From positions 1 to 49,527 of the forward strand of contig NZ_JBAKHD010000012.1 of NCBI RefSeq assembly GCF_049065735.1: a stretch of 49,527 nt of DNA, read 5' to 3'. Of the stretch, positions 8,188-15,748 are shown in pieces. The translations under genes and the position numbers were made by a program. Origin of the DNA: Paramesorhizobium sp049065735. GTDB taxonomy: Bacteria; Pseudomonadota; Alphaproteobacteria; Rhizobiales; Rhizobiaceae. Under the pieces are notes generated by a model. That model was given only the letters and a program-made list of their open reading frames with translations, searched no databases and was not told where the DNA came from. Positions within the stretch are counted from its first letter, which is position 1. Each line of letters starts with the position of its first letter.

Positions 8188-9260
8188 CGGTGTTCCTCCG
8201 CAACGCTCACCAGCACATTGTCCGAGAGGAAGGCGCCGCCTGACGCCACCACTCTGGCGGCGCGGTCCAGGCCGGAGACGATCTCGACATCGCCATCGTT
8301 GCGGCGGCCCGTCTCCACCCGGACGCGGCGCGCCCGGCTGGCGTCGTCAACCGTGAAGACATAAGTGAGGCCGTCGCGGAACACGATGGCCGTTTCGGGA
8401 ACCGTGAGGGCGGCTGTGGTCTGGAGCTCGATCCTGCCGGTCACGTAAAGCCCGGAGCGCAGATGGAGGTTCGAAGGCAGCGTGACATAAACGATAGCCC
8501 GGCCGGTATCACTGCTGACCGAAGGGCCGACGAGCCTCACCTTGCCCTCAACGGGATGGCCGTCCAAGCCGTCGATCCGGGCGACGAGGCCTGCCGAAAT
8601 GCGCGGCAGATAGCGCACTGAGACCTCCGCCTGCCATTCGATCCTGTTCTGGCGGATCATACGGAACAGCTCTGTGCCGGTGGCGACGACTGCGCCCAGT
8701 TCGGCGGATCGTGCGGTGATGAGACCGTCATCGACGGCGGTGATGGTGGTTTGCGCCAGCCTGATCTTCTGGCTTTCGAGCCCTGCCTCTTCCGCGTCTA
8801 GGCTTGCCATTGCCGTCTGCTCGGCGGTCAGGCGATCGGCAATGCTCTGGTCGGAAACGGCGCCGGAGGGGCGAAGCTCTCTCGCGCGGTCCGCATCCGC
8901 CTTCGCTTTCGCCAGATTTGCCCTGGCGGTCGCGACGGCCGCCTCCTGCTTTTGCACATCCGCCAGCACGCTGTCCTGCGAAAGCCGGACGAGCGGCTGC
9001 CCCACGGTCACGACGGAGCCGACATCGGCCAGAATCTCCGTGATGCGAAGGCCGCCGATCTGCGAAGCGATCGTTGCTTCCTGCCAGGGCTTCAGCCAGC
9101 CCCCGGCAGGAACCGTTTCGGGCCATTCCCGCTGCACAGGGCGGATGAGGGAGACGGTGAGGGCAGGGGCCTCGGGCTGCTGAGCCCCGGCACTACCGGA
9201 CGGCAGAAAAAAGGCCGCCGCGGCAAGGGCGGCGGCGAGCGAAAGGGAAGGTGCTTTCAC
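8184..9260 (-). CDS. RND efflux system periplasmic adaptor (membrane fusion protein)
   Basis: About 358 residues. I prefer the GTG at 9260, seven bases after GAGGA; a TTG one codon upstream is the alternative. A Sec signal peptide (residues ~1-27, ending SAGAQQ) has no lipobox cysteine, so the adaptor is probably soluble or held by its N-terminus. The order is standard: lipoyl half-motif 'IGGLRITEILADVGSVVTVGQPLVRL', an alpha-helical hairpin rich in Ala/Lys/Glu (about residues 105-165), the second lipoyl half 'DDGLITARSAELGAVVATGTELFRMI', then beta-barrel and membrane-proximal domains. It is the first gene of the two-gene pump operon. Confidence 0.93.
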   Translation of the reverse strand: MKAPSLSLAAALAAAAFFLPSGSAGAQQPEAPALTVSLIRPVQREWPETVPAGGWLKPWQEATIASQIGGLRITEILADVGSVVTVGQPLVRLSQDSVLADVQKQEAAVATARANLAKAKADADRARELRPSGAVSDQSIADRLTAEQTAMASLDAEEAGLESQKIRLAQTTITAVDDGLITARSAELGAVVATGTELFRMIRQNRIEWQAEVSVRYLPRISAGLVARIDGLDGHPVEGKVRLVGPSVSSDTGRAIVYVTLPSNLHLRSGLYVTGRIELQTTAALTVPETAIVFRDGLTYVFTVDDASRARRVRVETGRRNDGDVEIVSGLDRAARVVASGGAFLSDNVLVSVAEEHR

Positions 9261-9332
9261 CAATCATTCCTCATCGTCTTCGGTTTGGCCGCATGAGGCC
9301 GGCATTGTCCGTCCACGACTAGCCGGGTGAAC

Positions 9333-9368
9333 GTTAAGCGCCGTCAAGTTTGTGTTAAACTGGGTAAA
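9333..9368 (+). promoter_or_regulatory. Two CpxR-type response-regulator boxes between pump and CpxRA-like genes
   Basis: Two tandem pentamer pairs lie in the divergent region: GTTAA-N5-GTCAA at 9333-9347 and GTTAA-N5-GTAAA at 9354-9368. Their starts are 21 bases apart, about two helical turns. The E. coli CpxR consensus is GTAAA-N5-GTAAA; the second pair differs at one base. A third pair is found at 11434-11448. The position, upstream of both the pump and the regulator gene, fits control of both by the regulator at 9425. Binding is inferred from similarity and spacing only. Confidence 0.55.
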
Positions 9369-9424
9369 AATCCGCCGCCCGCCCGCATTTCTGCATTATG
9401 GGTGGCCGGCATGAAGGACGGACG

Positions 9425-10117
9425 ATGCAGATGAACAAGGTCCTGCTTATCGACGACGATGTCGAACTGACGACGCTGCTGCAGGAATATCTGGCAGAAG
9501 AGGGCTATGATGTCGCGACCGACACGGACGGGCGCGCCGCCATCGCCGCTGCCGCCCGCAACGCGGCGGACCTGATCGTGCTCGACATCATGATGCCGCG
9601 CATGAACGGAATCGAGGTCCTGCAAAGGATCAGGAAGCTGAGCCAGGTTCCCGTGCTGATGCTGACGGCGAGAGGCGACGATATCGACCGGATATCGGGG
9701 CTGGACCTCGGGGCTGACGATTATGTGACGAAGCCGTGCTCCCCGGGCGAACTTGCGGCGAGGGTGCGTGCAATCCTGCGGCGGGTAAACCAGCCGGCGG
9801 CGGGCGCCTCCACCGGCACGCTGCGGGCCGGGCGTCTGGTCATCCATCCCGGCAATCGTACCGCCGAATGGAACGGAGAGCCGCTGGAACTGACCGGCAC
9901 GGAGTTCAGCCTCATCGAAGTTCTCGCCCGCAATGCCGGTCAGCTGGTTTCCAAGCAGGAGATATCGAAACGGGCTTTCGGCAAGCCGCTCACCCCCTTC
10001 GACCGCCGCATCGACGTGCATATCAGCAGCGTGCGCCAGAAGCTCGGGCTGCGGGCGGACGGCCAGTCCTGGATCCGGTCTGTCCGCGGCCAAGGCTACC
10101 AATTGCTTCTGGATTGA
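9425..10117 (+). CDS. OmpR/CpxR-like two-component response regulator
   Basis: 230 residues. The ATG at 9425 follows GAAGGACGG. The receiver domain has the acidic pair Asp10/Asp11, phospho-acceptor Asp54 in 'IVLDIMMPRMNG', Thr81 and Lys103 ('ADDYVTKP'). The C-terminal half is a winged helix of the OmpR/PhoB type: 'LELTGTEFSLIEVLARNAGQLVSKQEIS' and 'RRIDVHISSVRQKLG...IRSVRGQGYQL'. It is followed one base later by the sensor kinase and is divergent from the RND pump. The kinase's CpxA-like H-box and the nearby CpxR-type boxes suggest it works as an envelope-stress regulator controlling the pump. Confidence 0.93.
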   Translation: MQMNKVLLIDDDVELTTLLQEYLAEEGYDVATDTDGRAAIAAAARNAADLIVLDIMMPRMNGIEVLQRIRKLSQVPVLMLTARGDDIDRISGLDLGADDYVTKPCSPGELAARVRAILRRVNQPAAGASTGTLRAGRLVIHPGNRTAEWNGEPLELTGTEFSLIEVLARNAGQLVSKQEISKRAFGKPLTPFDRRIDVHISSVRQKLGLRADGQSWIRSVRGQGYQLLLD

Positions 10118-10118
10118 A

Positions 10119-11405
10119 ATGCCCCGGCTCTTCAAGAAATTCTTCGTGATCATCTGGCTGACGCTGGCCGCCTCGGTTGCGGTCATCATCCTGATCGTCC
10201 ATCTCCTGCAGACGCAGCCCTTCGCCGCCAAGCTGGAACGCCAGAAGCGGGAAATCGTCCTCAACCTGACTGAAAACATCCTCGTAGGGGAGGGCGAAGC
10301 CGTTGCCCGGCGCTTTGCCCGGACCAGCGAGGAAACGGTGCCGCTCGGCCTTGTGATTTCCCGGGTCGCGGAGTCCGGCGCATGCACACGGGCGAACACG
10401 GCGGAGACAAGGGACGTGCCGAAGGACGGCGTTTGCTATCGCATCTCCGTGTCGCCCCAGACGAGCTTTTCCGGCAGGCTTGCCCCGTTCATGCTCTGGT
10501 TCGCGATCTTGATATCGAGCACGATATCGGCAGCCGCCCTCGCCCGCTATCTCATCCGTCCGGTCGTCCATCTCCGCGATGGGCTAAGCGCGCTGGCCCA
10601 TGGCCGCTTCGACGTGCGCATCGGCGACAAGATGGCGGGGCGCAAGGATGAGGTTACGGCGCTTGCGCATGACTTCGATTCTACCGCCGCCCGGCTGGAA
10701 GAGTTGCAGGCGGTCCAGCAGCAGCTTTTCCACGATGTATCCCATGAATTGCGCTCACCATTGTCCCGCCTGCAGGCCGTTGTGGGGGTTTTGAGGCAGA
10801 GCCCGGCGAAACTCGACGCCATGCTCGACCGCATGGACCGGGAAGTTGAACGGCTCGATATGCTGGTGGGCGAGGTGCTGACCCTCGCCAGGCTGACGAT
10901 CCGCTCCAGCCTGCCGCTGAAGACGCAGACGCTCGACGTCATCGAGCTTCTCAACGAAATCCTGGGTGATGCGGCGTTCGAGGCCCAGGCGCGCGAGGTG
11001 TCGATCACGGCCTGCGTCGATGGTGTGTTCCTTGCCGCGGTTGAGGGCGAACTGGTCTACAGGGCGCTGGAAAACATCATCCGCAACGCCGTCAAATACA
11101 CCGCCGAACATTCGCAAATATCCGTGCAATGCGAAACGGAGGGTGCGCTTCTTCGGGTCTGCGTCACGGATCAGGGGCCGGGCGTCGGGCGGGACGAACT
11201 CGAGCGGATCTTCCAGCCATTCTCCCGCGGGACGAATGCTATGCCGCGCGGCGGATATGGCCTTGGCCTTGCGATTGCCCGGCAGGCCGTCGAGCGCCAT
11301 GGCGGGCGCGTATACGCCTCCCTGCCGCCGGACGGCGGGCTCGCGGTCACGCTGGAGCTTCCCCGCCAGCCGCTGACGTTCGCGCCGGTCGATACCGCCG
11401 CCTGA
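10119..11405 (+). CDS. CpxA-like sensor histidine kinase
   Basis: 428 residues, starting at an ATG one base after the response-regulator stop; the frame is open much further upstream, but only as a shadow of that gene. Two membrane helices (about 8-30 and 124-144) bracket a small periplasmic domain of ~93 residues containing a Cys pair. A HAMP linker (about 145-197) follows. The phospho-accepting His209 lies in 'FHDVSHELRSPLSRLQ', almost the CpxA H-box. The ATPase domain shows the N box 'ENIIRNAVKYT', G1 'DQGPGVG' and G2 'GYGLGLAIARQAVERHGG'. It pairs with the regulator at 9425. The signal is unknown; envelope stress is inferred from the CpxA resemblance. Confidence 0.92.
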   Translation: MPRLFKKFFVIIWLTLAASVAVIILIVHLLQTQPFAAKLERQKREIVLNLTENILVGEGEAVARRFARTSEETVPLGLVISRVAESGACTRANTAETRDVPKDGVCYRISVSPQTSFSGRLAPFMLWFAILISSTISAAALARYLIRPVVHLRDGLSALAHGRFDVRIGDKMAGRKDEVTALAHDFDSTAARLEELQAVQQQLFHDVSHELRSPLSRLQAVVGVLRQSPAKLDAMLDRMDREVERLDMLVGEVLTLARLTIRSSLPLKTQTLDVIELLNEILGDAAFEAQAREVSITACVDGVFLAAVEGELVYRALENIIRNAVKYTAEHSQISVQCETEGALLRVCVTDQGPGVGRDELERIFQPFSRGTNAMPRGGYGLGLAIARQAVERHGGRVYASLPPDGGLAVTLELPRQPLTFAPVDTAA

Positions 11406-11433
11406 CGGCAGGTTTTAACCAACTTACACCGAC

Positions 11434-11448
11434 TTTACCGCGGTTAAC
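11434..11448 (-). promoter_or_regulatory. CpxR-type box upstream of the lipoprotein gene
   Basis: On the minus strand this reads GTTAA-N5-GTAAA, identical in half-sites and spacing to the box at 9354-9368. The surrounding 11411-11466 is rich in TTAA pentamers, including two GTTAA copies at 11443 and 11458. It lies 50 bases before the ATG at 11499, a plausible activator position, and so may place the lipoprotein gene in the CpxR-like regulon. Palindromic TTAAC/GTTAA words are short, so chance is possible. Confidence 0.4.
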
Positions 11449-11498
11449 CCTGAAATCGTTAAGCCTTCAACCGGAGATACCGTTCGGAAGGTTCGGTA

Positions 11499-11738
11499 AT
11501 GATCTCAAGGTTTCGCATCCGCCTCATGCGTTCACGGCCGGTTCTCGGAGTGGCTCTGCTCGCATTGCTTTCCGCTTGTGCGAGCGTGCCTTTGCCGAAC
11601 GCACCTCCCCTCACCGCTTATGAGAGGATGGCGCCATCGGGCGGCACGCTCACAAAGGCTAAGATGCGGATGGATCGGGTGGCTGGCGGCCTGTTGATTT
11701 CCACTGAGAGTTGGCCCGGCATTCCCACCGAGAAGTGA
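11499..11738 (+). pseudogene. Outer-membrane-type lipoprotein, truncated by an IS21 remnant
   Basis: The start is a lipoprotein signal peptide: positively charged 'RFRIRLMRSR', a hydrophobic core, then the lipobox LSAC with Cys26. About 64 residues are genuine ('VPLPNAPPLTAYERMAPSGGTLTKAKMRMD'). From about 11692 the frame runs into the inverted repeat of an IS21-family element and ends 'STESWPGIPTEK' at 11738. The native 3' part is not found after the element. The N-terminus resembles DUF3313-type lipoproteins as I remember them, but the match is too short to be sure. It may still yield a short lipid-anchored peptide. A CpxR-type box precedes it. Confidence 0.65.
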
Positions 11739-11744
11739 CCCGCC

Positions 11745-11910
11745 TTAGGTATCGTTCGTGTTAGTCGTGGTCGTCAAGTTCCTTCGTTTTTCCTTCGCTG
11801 TTTTGGGCTCATCCGCCGAGCTGTTTTTGAAGCGGAAGCTGTCGTTTCCTGTTTCGAGGATGTGGCCGTGGTGGGTAACGTCATGTCGATCACTCCAGAG
11901 CCCTCGCTGA
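11745..11910 (-). pseudogene. istB: IS21 helper ATPase IstB, C-terminal fragment
   Basis: The frame ending at 11745 reads 'DVTHHGHILETGNDSFRFKNSSADEP', a close match to the conserved IstB C-terminus (DRLTHHGHILETGNxSYRFKNSSA). The Walker motifs and the rest of the AAA+ domain are absent. Upstream codons merge into the inverted repeat at 11935. This is the only coding remnant in the deleted IS21 element. Confidence 0.75.
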
Positions 11911-11934
11911 AAACCCAGGGGACGGTTGAAATAT

Positions 11935-11994
11935 GGGTCAATTCTCATTGGAAATATCAGGCTGTGCCGGGTCAGCTCTCAGTGGAAATCAACA
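11935..11994. repeat. Terminal inverted repeat of the IS21 remnant, right copy
   Basis: Reverse complement of the left end at 11692-11741: both share TGTTGATTTCCACTGAGAG and then CCCGGCA. The right copy has ~9 extra bases between its two internal subrepeats. These are the presumed IstA binding sites. Confidence 0.75.
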
Positions 11995-12078
11995 GCGTTA
12001 GAAGCTGTCATCCGCGCATCGCTTCGCTTCTGCTATTTTGATATTCGTCGGAGCGGTGAGGACGATTGGTGGGGCAAG

Positions 12079-13137
12079 ATGAATCTGAAACGGCTGAGCA
12101 TCGGTACATTCAATCTTTACAATCTCAACGAGCCCAGCCTCCCGATTTATTCTGACGCGAATGGGTGGTCCAGAGAGGAATACGAGCGCAAAGTCGACTG
12201 GACGCAACGCATGATCCGGACCCTGCGGCCCGATGTTATGGGCTTCCAGGAGCTATGGCACAGGAACTCGATCGCACGCGCTCTCGAAGATTCCGGTTTG
12301 ACGGACGAGTACGACCTCGTTACTCCCGTGGAGGCCGACGGCACCCGGATCGTCTGCGCCGCCATTGTCCGCAAGGGGCTTCTGACGGGAATACCGGATT
12401 GGATCGTCAAGTTTCCGGACAAATTCACGCTGAGGAGCTCCGGGGACGATCCGCAGACCCCGGCCATCAGCGTGGCGATCGGCACCTTCTCCCGCCCCGT
12501 GCTGCATTTTATAATACAGCCGCGCGACGACCAGGAGCCGGTGCATGTCTATGTCTGTCACTTCAAATCGAAGGCACCCACACAGATCTTTCGGGAGGAC
12601 TGGTTCACAGCCGACGAGGCTGCATACAAGAAGCATGCGACCAATCTGGGAGCTGCGATCTCCACCATCCGGCGCACCGCTGAGGCAGCCGCGCTGCGCT
12701 TTATCCTGACGGAACAGATGAAGGGGAGCCGGACGCCCGTGATTGTATTGGGCGACATTAATGACGGCCAGCACAGCAACACCGCGAACATTCTGACCGA
12801 GCAGCCGCGATATCTGGTAGGCGACTCCGTGGGAGGAGGGGACGTAAGCCTCTATTCGGCGCAAACCCTGCAAGAATACCGCAGTACGCGCGACGTTTAC
12901 TATACGCACATCCATCAGGACATCATGGAGTCACTCGACCATATTCTGGTCAGCGAAGAGTTTTACGACAACTCACAACGGCGCGTATGGATGTTCGACG
13001 GAATGAACGTTCACAACGACCATCTCAATTTCAGCGACCATAAGGAAACCGGCACCAACGACCACGGCGTGGTCTGCGCCGCCTTCAAATACAAACCCAT
13101 CCGGAGGGAAACACAAGAGATGACCGGCGGTCGTTAA
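12079..13137 (+). CDS. Endonuclease/exonuclease/phosphatase (EEP) superfamily protein
   Basis: 352 residues from the ATG at 12079, preceded by GGTGGGG. No signal peptide. The DNase I/AP-endonuclease-like metallohydrolase motifs are present in order: 'IGTFNLYNL' (Asn), 'MGFQELW' (metal-binding Glu), 'VYVCHFKSK' (His), 'VIVLGDINDG' (Asp and Asn), 'SLDHILVS' and 'LNFSDHKETG' (catalytic Asp-His). The superfamily includes nucleases, phosphodiesterases and sphingomyelinases; the substrate is not evident. The longer spacing and inserted helices (about 170-215) resemble bacterial stand-alone EEP proteins. It stands alone between an IS21 remnant and an IS3 relic, so it has no operon context and may be transferred cargo. 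Confidence 0.85.
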   Translation: MNLKRLSIGTFNLYNLNEPSLPIYSDANGWSREEYERKVDWTQRMIRTLRPDVMGFQELWHRNSIARALEDSGLTDEYDLVTPVEADGTRIVCAAIVRKGLLTGIPDWIVKFPDKFTLRSSGDDPQTPAISVAIGTFSRPVLHFIIQPRDDQEPVHVYVCHFKSKAPTQIFREDWFTADEAAYKKHATNLGAAISTIRRTAEAAALRFILTEQMKGSRTPVIVLGDINDGQHSNTANILTEQPRYLVGDSVGGGDVSLYSAQTLQEYRSTRDVYYTHIHQDIMESLDHILVSEEFYDNSQRRVWMFDGMNVHNDHLNFSDHKETGTNDHGVVCAAFKYKPIRRETQEMTGGR

Positions 13138-13138
13138 G

Positions 13139-13177
13139 CCGAAGACGATCGTCAGTGACAACCGCAGCGAGTTCACG
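13139..13177 (+). pseudogene. Tiny relic of an IS3-family transposase
   Basis: Immediately after the EEP stop codon, 13 codons read PKTIVSDNRSEFT, matching the strongly conserved IS3-family OrfB block around the second catalytic Asp (TIVSDNGSEFTS) with one Gly-to-Arg change. Nothing before or after continues the protein. The match is short, so confidence is limited, but this block is very characteristic. Confidence 0.45.
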
Positions 13178-13465
13178 AGAAGACGCGGATCAGGCTGGGA
13201 AGGCACATATGTTGGCATCTCTGTCTCCGGAACACCTCGTATCGTCCTTACGGCCCAAGGTTCCCATGTGCCGCGCTGTCACGGTGATATAGATGCGGGG
13301 AACCTGCGCATCGAGGGCGAAAGCAGCCGGTCCATGTTCTGCGTGCACCTTTGGGAGTGCCGACATTCAGGTTTGCCAGACCAAGGTCCCAGGCCGGCAA
13401 GAAGCCTTCACTTGTGATTCGACGCGGACCTGACGATCAAAACACCGCCTGGCCATGGCTGCAGA
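13178..13465. other. Unassigned spacer
   Basis: About 290 bases between the IS3 relic and the MMPL gene stop. One plus-strand frame stays open for most of it after the relic ('GISVSGTPRIVLTAQG', later 'HGDIDAGNLRIEG') but has no start codon context and no family that I recognise. No clear terminator hairpin. Confidence 0.4.
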
Positions 13466-15652
13466 TCATTCCCTCAGGCCGAACCGCCCGTAGAGGCGAC
13501 GTAGCGGCGCCGGGGACCACCAGTTGAGATCGCCAGCCAGCCGCATGAATACCGGAACGAGCACGGCGCGAATGAGCGTCGCGTCGACGATGATCGCCAA
13601 CGCTAGGCCAAGCCCCAGCATTTTGAGGAAGACCACGCCGGAGCTGAGATATGTGAGGAAGGAGAAGGCCAGGATGACGGCAGCAGCCGTGATCAACGGG
13701 CCACTGCGTTCCAGACCGATGGCGACGGCGCTGGCATTGTCGCGGCCATGGTCGTGCTCTTCCTTGATGCGGGAGAGCATGAAAACCTCATAATCCATCG
13801 ACAGTCCATACGCGATGCAAAACATCAGGATGGGGATCGAGCTTTCAAGCGTGCCGGTGGGGGTGAACCCCAACAGGCCCGCGAAATGCCCCTGTTGGAA
13901 GACATAGACCAGGGCGCCGAACAAGACTGCCAGGCTGACGAGATTGAGTATGGTGGCCTTGAGCGGCAGCAGCACGCTGCCGGTCATCAGAAACAGAATG
14001 ACGATAGTGGTGCCGAAAACGATCGTCGCTCCCAGCGGCAACCAGGCCATCACCATCAGGCGAAAATCGGCAAGATCGGCCGGATAGCCGCCGACCTGCG
14101 TATCGAAGGATGCCGATACCGCGCGTATATCCTGAACGAAGGCTAGGTGATCTCTCTCGAGACGCTCCGAGAGCGGAATTGCGGCAAGCCAGGTGTGTCC
14201 GCCGCTGATCCAGCCATCCAGGTCGGCCGGAGCCGGGCGCACCTGCTTACCTCCGGAAAAGGCCCCGGCCGCCGACTCCACTTCGGCTATTCCCGGAATG
14301 CGAGACAACTCGGTGGCATAGGCGGCAATCTCGGCGGCGCGCGGCGCGATGCCGTCGTCGCCCGAGCCGAGGATCAGGAAGGAATCCGTCACTTCGGCAG
14401 TAAAATTTTGCCGGATGGTCTCGTGAACGGTGCGGCTCGATATGCCCTCTGGAAGAATTCGGTCATCGGGCATACCGAAAGCGATGTCCCGTACCGGTGA
14501 GCCAAGCAGTATTAGGATGGCGATGGCGCCGAGGCCGAAAACCAGCGGGCGTCGCATGACGGCAAATGCGGTGCGGTGCCAGAAGCCGGCGGCAACCCCC
14601 GCTTTCGTTGGCGGAATCCATCGCCCCACCACGGCCAGCAGAGCTGGCAGGAGCACCGTCGCGCCGATTATGCTGAAAAGTACCACGATAGCGCCCGCAT
14701 AGGCAAAGGATCGAAGGAAGGACGACGGAAAGACCAGCAGCGCGGCGAGAGAGGCCGCCACCGTAATGCCGCTAAAAAGCACGGTTCGTCCCGCCGTGGC
14801 CACGCTTTCGGTAACGGCATCTGCAATCGGCGCCCCGCGCCCCAGCGCCTCTCGGAAACGCGCCAAGATGAAGAGGCCGTAGTCGACGCCCAGCCCCAGG
14901 CCCAGGACCAGCGTCAGGTTGAGCGCGAAGGTCGAGACCTCGGTTATTCCTGCCAGAAGGCGCAGCATCGCCAGGGTACAGACCATCGCGAACAGCCCGA
15001 CGGCGACTGGCAGGATCGCCGCCGCGACATTACGAAAAAACACCAGCAACAGTAGGAACACGCCGGGGAGGATGATCATCTCGGCGCGCACAAAGTCCTT
15101 GGCGGCTTCCACGCCGACCTGACGGAACACCTCGTCGCCACCGCCGACTCCGATGGTGAGACGCTCGGTCTCGATCGTATAGCTGGGCGAAAGCTCGCGC
15201 ATGAACGACCGTGTTTCGGTGGCGTTTCCCGGCAGGCGCGCCAATATCAGCGCATGCCGCCGGTCGGCGGAGACGATGCCGAGCTTGCCGGGCGAGGTCC
15301 AGGGCGTCTCCACCGCCGCAACGAATGGCTCACCGGCAAGGCGTTCGGCGATGGCCCTGGCTTCGGCGCTGATCGCCGGGTCGTCCAACGTGCCGTCCCG
15401 GGCAGTGACCAGCAGCAGCATGTTGGCTGCGCCCAGGTCGAAGGTTTCCAGCATTTGAGCTGCAGCCAAACGGGACTCGGAGCCGGGCGCCTCGAACCGC
15501 GACAAGGACAGCGCCCTCAGCGCGCCTGAAGCCAAGAAGCCTGCTATCACGAGCAGGAGAATGCTCGAGGCGATGACTGTCCAGCGGTGCCGAACAAGCC
15601 TGGCGCCAAGGCCGGAAGAATGTGGAAGGGAGAGCGCAATGAAATTGGACAT
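13466..15652 (-). CDS. MMPL-family (RND superfamily) transporter
   Basis: About 728 residues from the ATG at 15652; a GTG at 15700 is an alternative. It has two repeats, each with one N-terminal membrane helix, a periplasmic domain and five clustered helices. Diagnostic segments are 'LGLGLGVDYGLFILARFREAL' in repeat 1 and 'CIAYGLSMDYEVFMLSRIKEE' in repeat 2, both MMPL signatures with the G-x-x-x-D-Y motif. Relatives export lipids, hopanoids or drugs by proton motive force. It is divergent from the TetR gene at 15749. The 96-base gap holds a long palindrome with a TTGACA on each strand, so repression by that TetR protein is likely. Confidence 0.9.
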   Translation of the reverse strand: MSNFIALSLPHSSGLGARLVRHRWTVIASSILLLVIAGFLASGALRALSLSRFEAPGSESRLAAAQMLETFDLGAANMLLLVTARDGTLDDPAISAEARAIAERLAGEPFVAAVETPWTSPGKLGIVSADRRHALILARLPGNATETRSFMRELSPSYTIETERLTIGVGGGDEVFRQVGVEAAKDFVRAEMIILPGVFLLLLVFFRNVAAAILPVAVGLFAMVCTLAMLRLLAGITEVSTFALNLTLVLGLGLGVDYGLFILARFREALGRGAPIADAVTESVATAGRTVLFSGITVAASLAALLVFPSSFLRSFAYAGAIVVLFSIIGATVLLPALLAVVGRWIPPTKAGVAAGFWHRTAFAVMRRPLVFGLGAIAILILLGSPVRDIAFGMPDDRILPEGISSRTVHETIRQNFTAEVTDSFLILGSGDDGIAPRAAEIAAYATELSRIPGIAEVESAAGAFSGGKQVRPAPADLDGWISGGHTWLAAIPLSERLERDHLAFVQDIRAVSASFDTQVGGYPADLADFRLMVMAWLPLGATIVFGTTIVILFLMTGSVLLPLKATILNLVSLAVLFGALVYVFQQGHFAGLLGFTPTGTLESSIPILMFCIAYGLSMDYEVFMLSRIKEEHDHGRDNASAVAIGLERSGPLITAAAVILAFSFLTYLSSGVVFLKMLGLGLALAIIVDATLIRAVLVPVFMRLAGDLNWWSPAPLRRLYGRFGLRE

Positions 15653-15711
15653 AGTGACCCCATGGCTGACCCCGCAGGTTGCCGACATGAAAGGGGTCAC
15701 GGCGTGTTTCT

Positions 15712-15742
15712 ATGTTGACACAGTCGTAGATTCTGTCAACAT
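15712..15742. promoter_or_regulatory. TetR operator, site 1 (MMPL/tetR divergent promoter)
   Basis: A perfect inverted repeat: ATGTTGACA, 13-base spacer, TGTCAACAT. The core TTGACA-N13-TGTCAA recurs at 17394-17418 and 18449-18473. Each arm supplies a consensus -35 element, one per strand; 17 bases further lies AACATG (plus) or AACATA (minus) as a weak -10. Bound regulator would cover both promoters, so the site should repress MMPL and tetR together. Confidence 0.7.
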
Positions 15743-15748
15743 GTCTCT

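Larger units (their letters stand above)
11692..11994. mobile_element. Deleted IS21-family element (both ends plus the 3' end of istB)
   Basis: A ~303-base remnant bounded by long inverted repeats (11692-11741 and 11935-11994) that both begin TGTTGATTTCCACTGAGAG when read inward. Each end contains two direct copies of a ~19-base motif of the form TTCCAnTGAGAnnTGACCC, the multiple transposase-binding sites typical of IS21 ends. Between them only the C-terminal codons of istB survive on the minus strand. Both ends are retained while nearly all coding sequence is gone, so it resembles a MITE-like, potentially trans-mobilisable derivative. No flanking target duplication is evident (GCGGCC left, GCGTTA right), so it may have been reshaped by recombination. 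Confidence 0.75.

Noticed and set aside
80..9300. The 14-base word GGCCGCATGAGGCC at 80-93 and again at 9287-9300
   Set aside because: One copy lies in an IS3 coding end and the other in the pump/regulator spacer, with no shared context. Probably coincidence.
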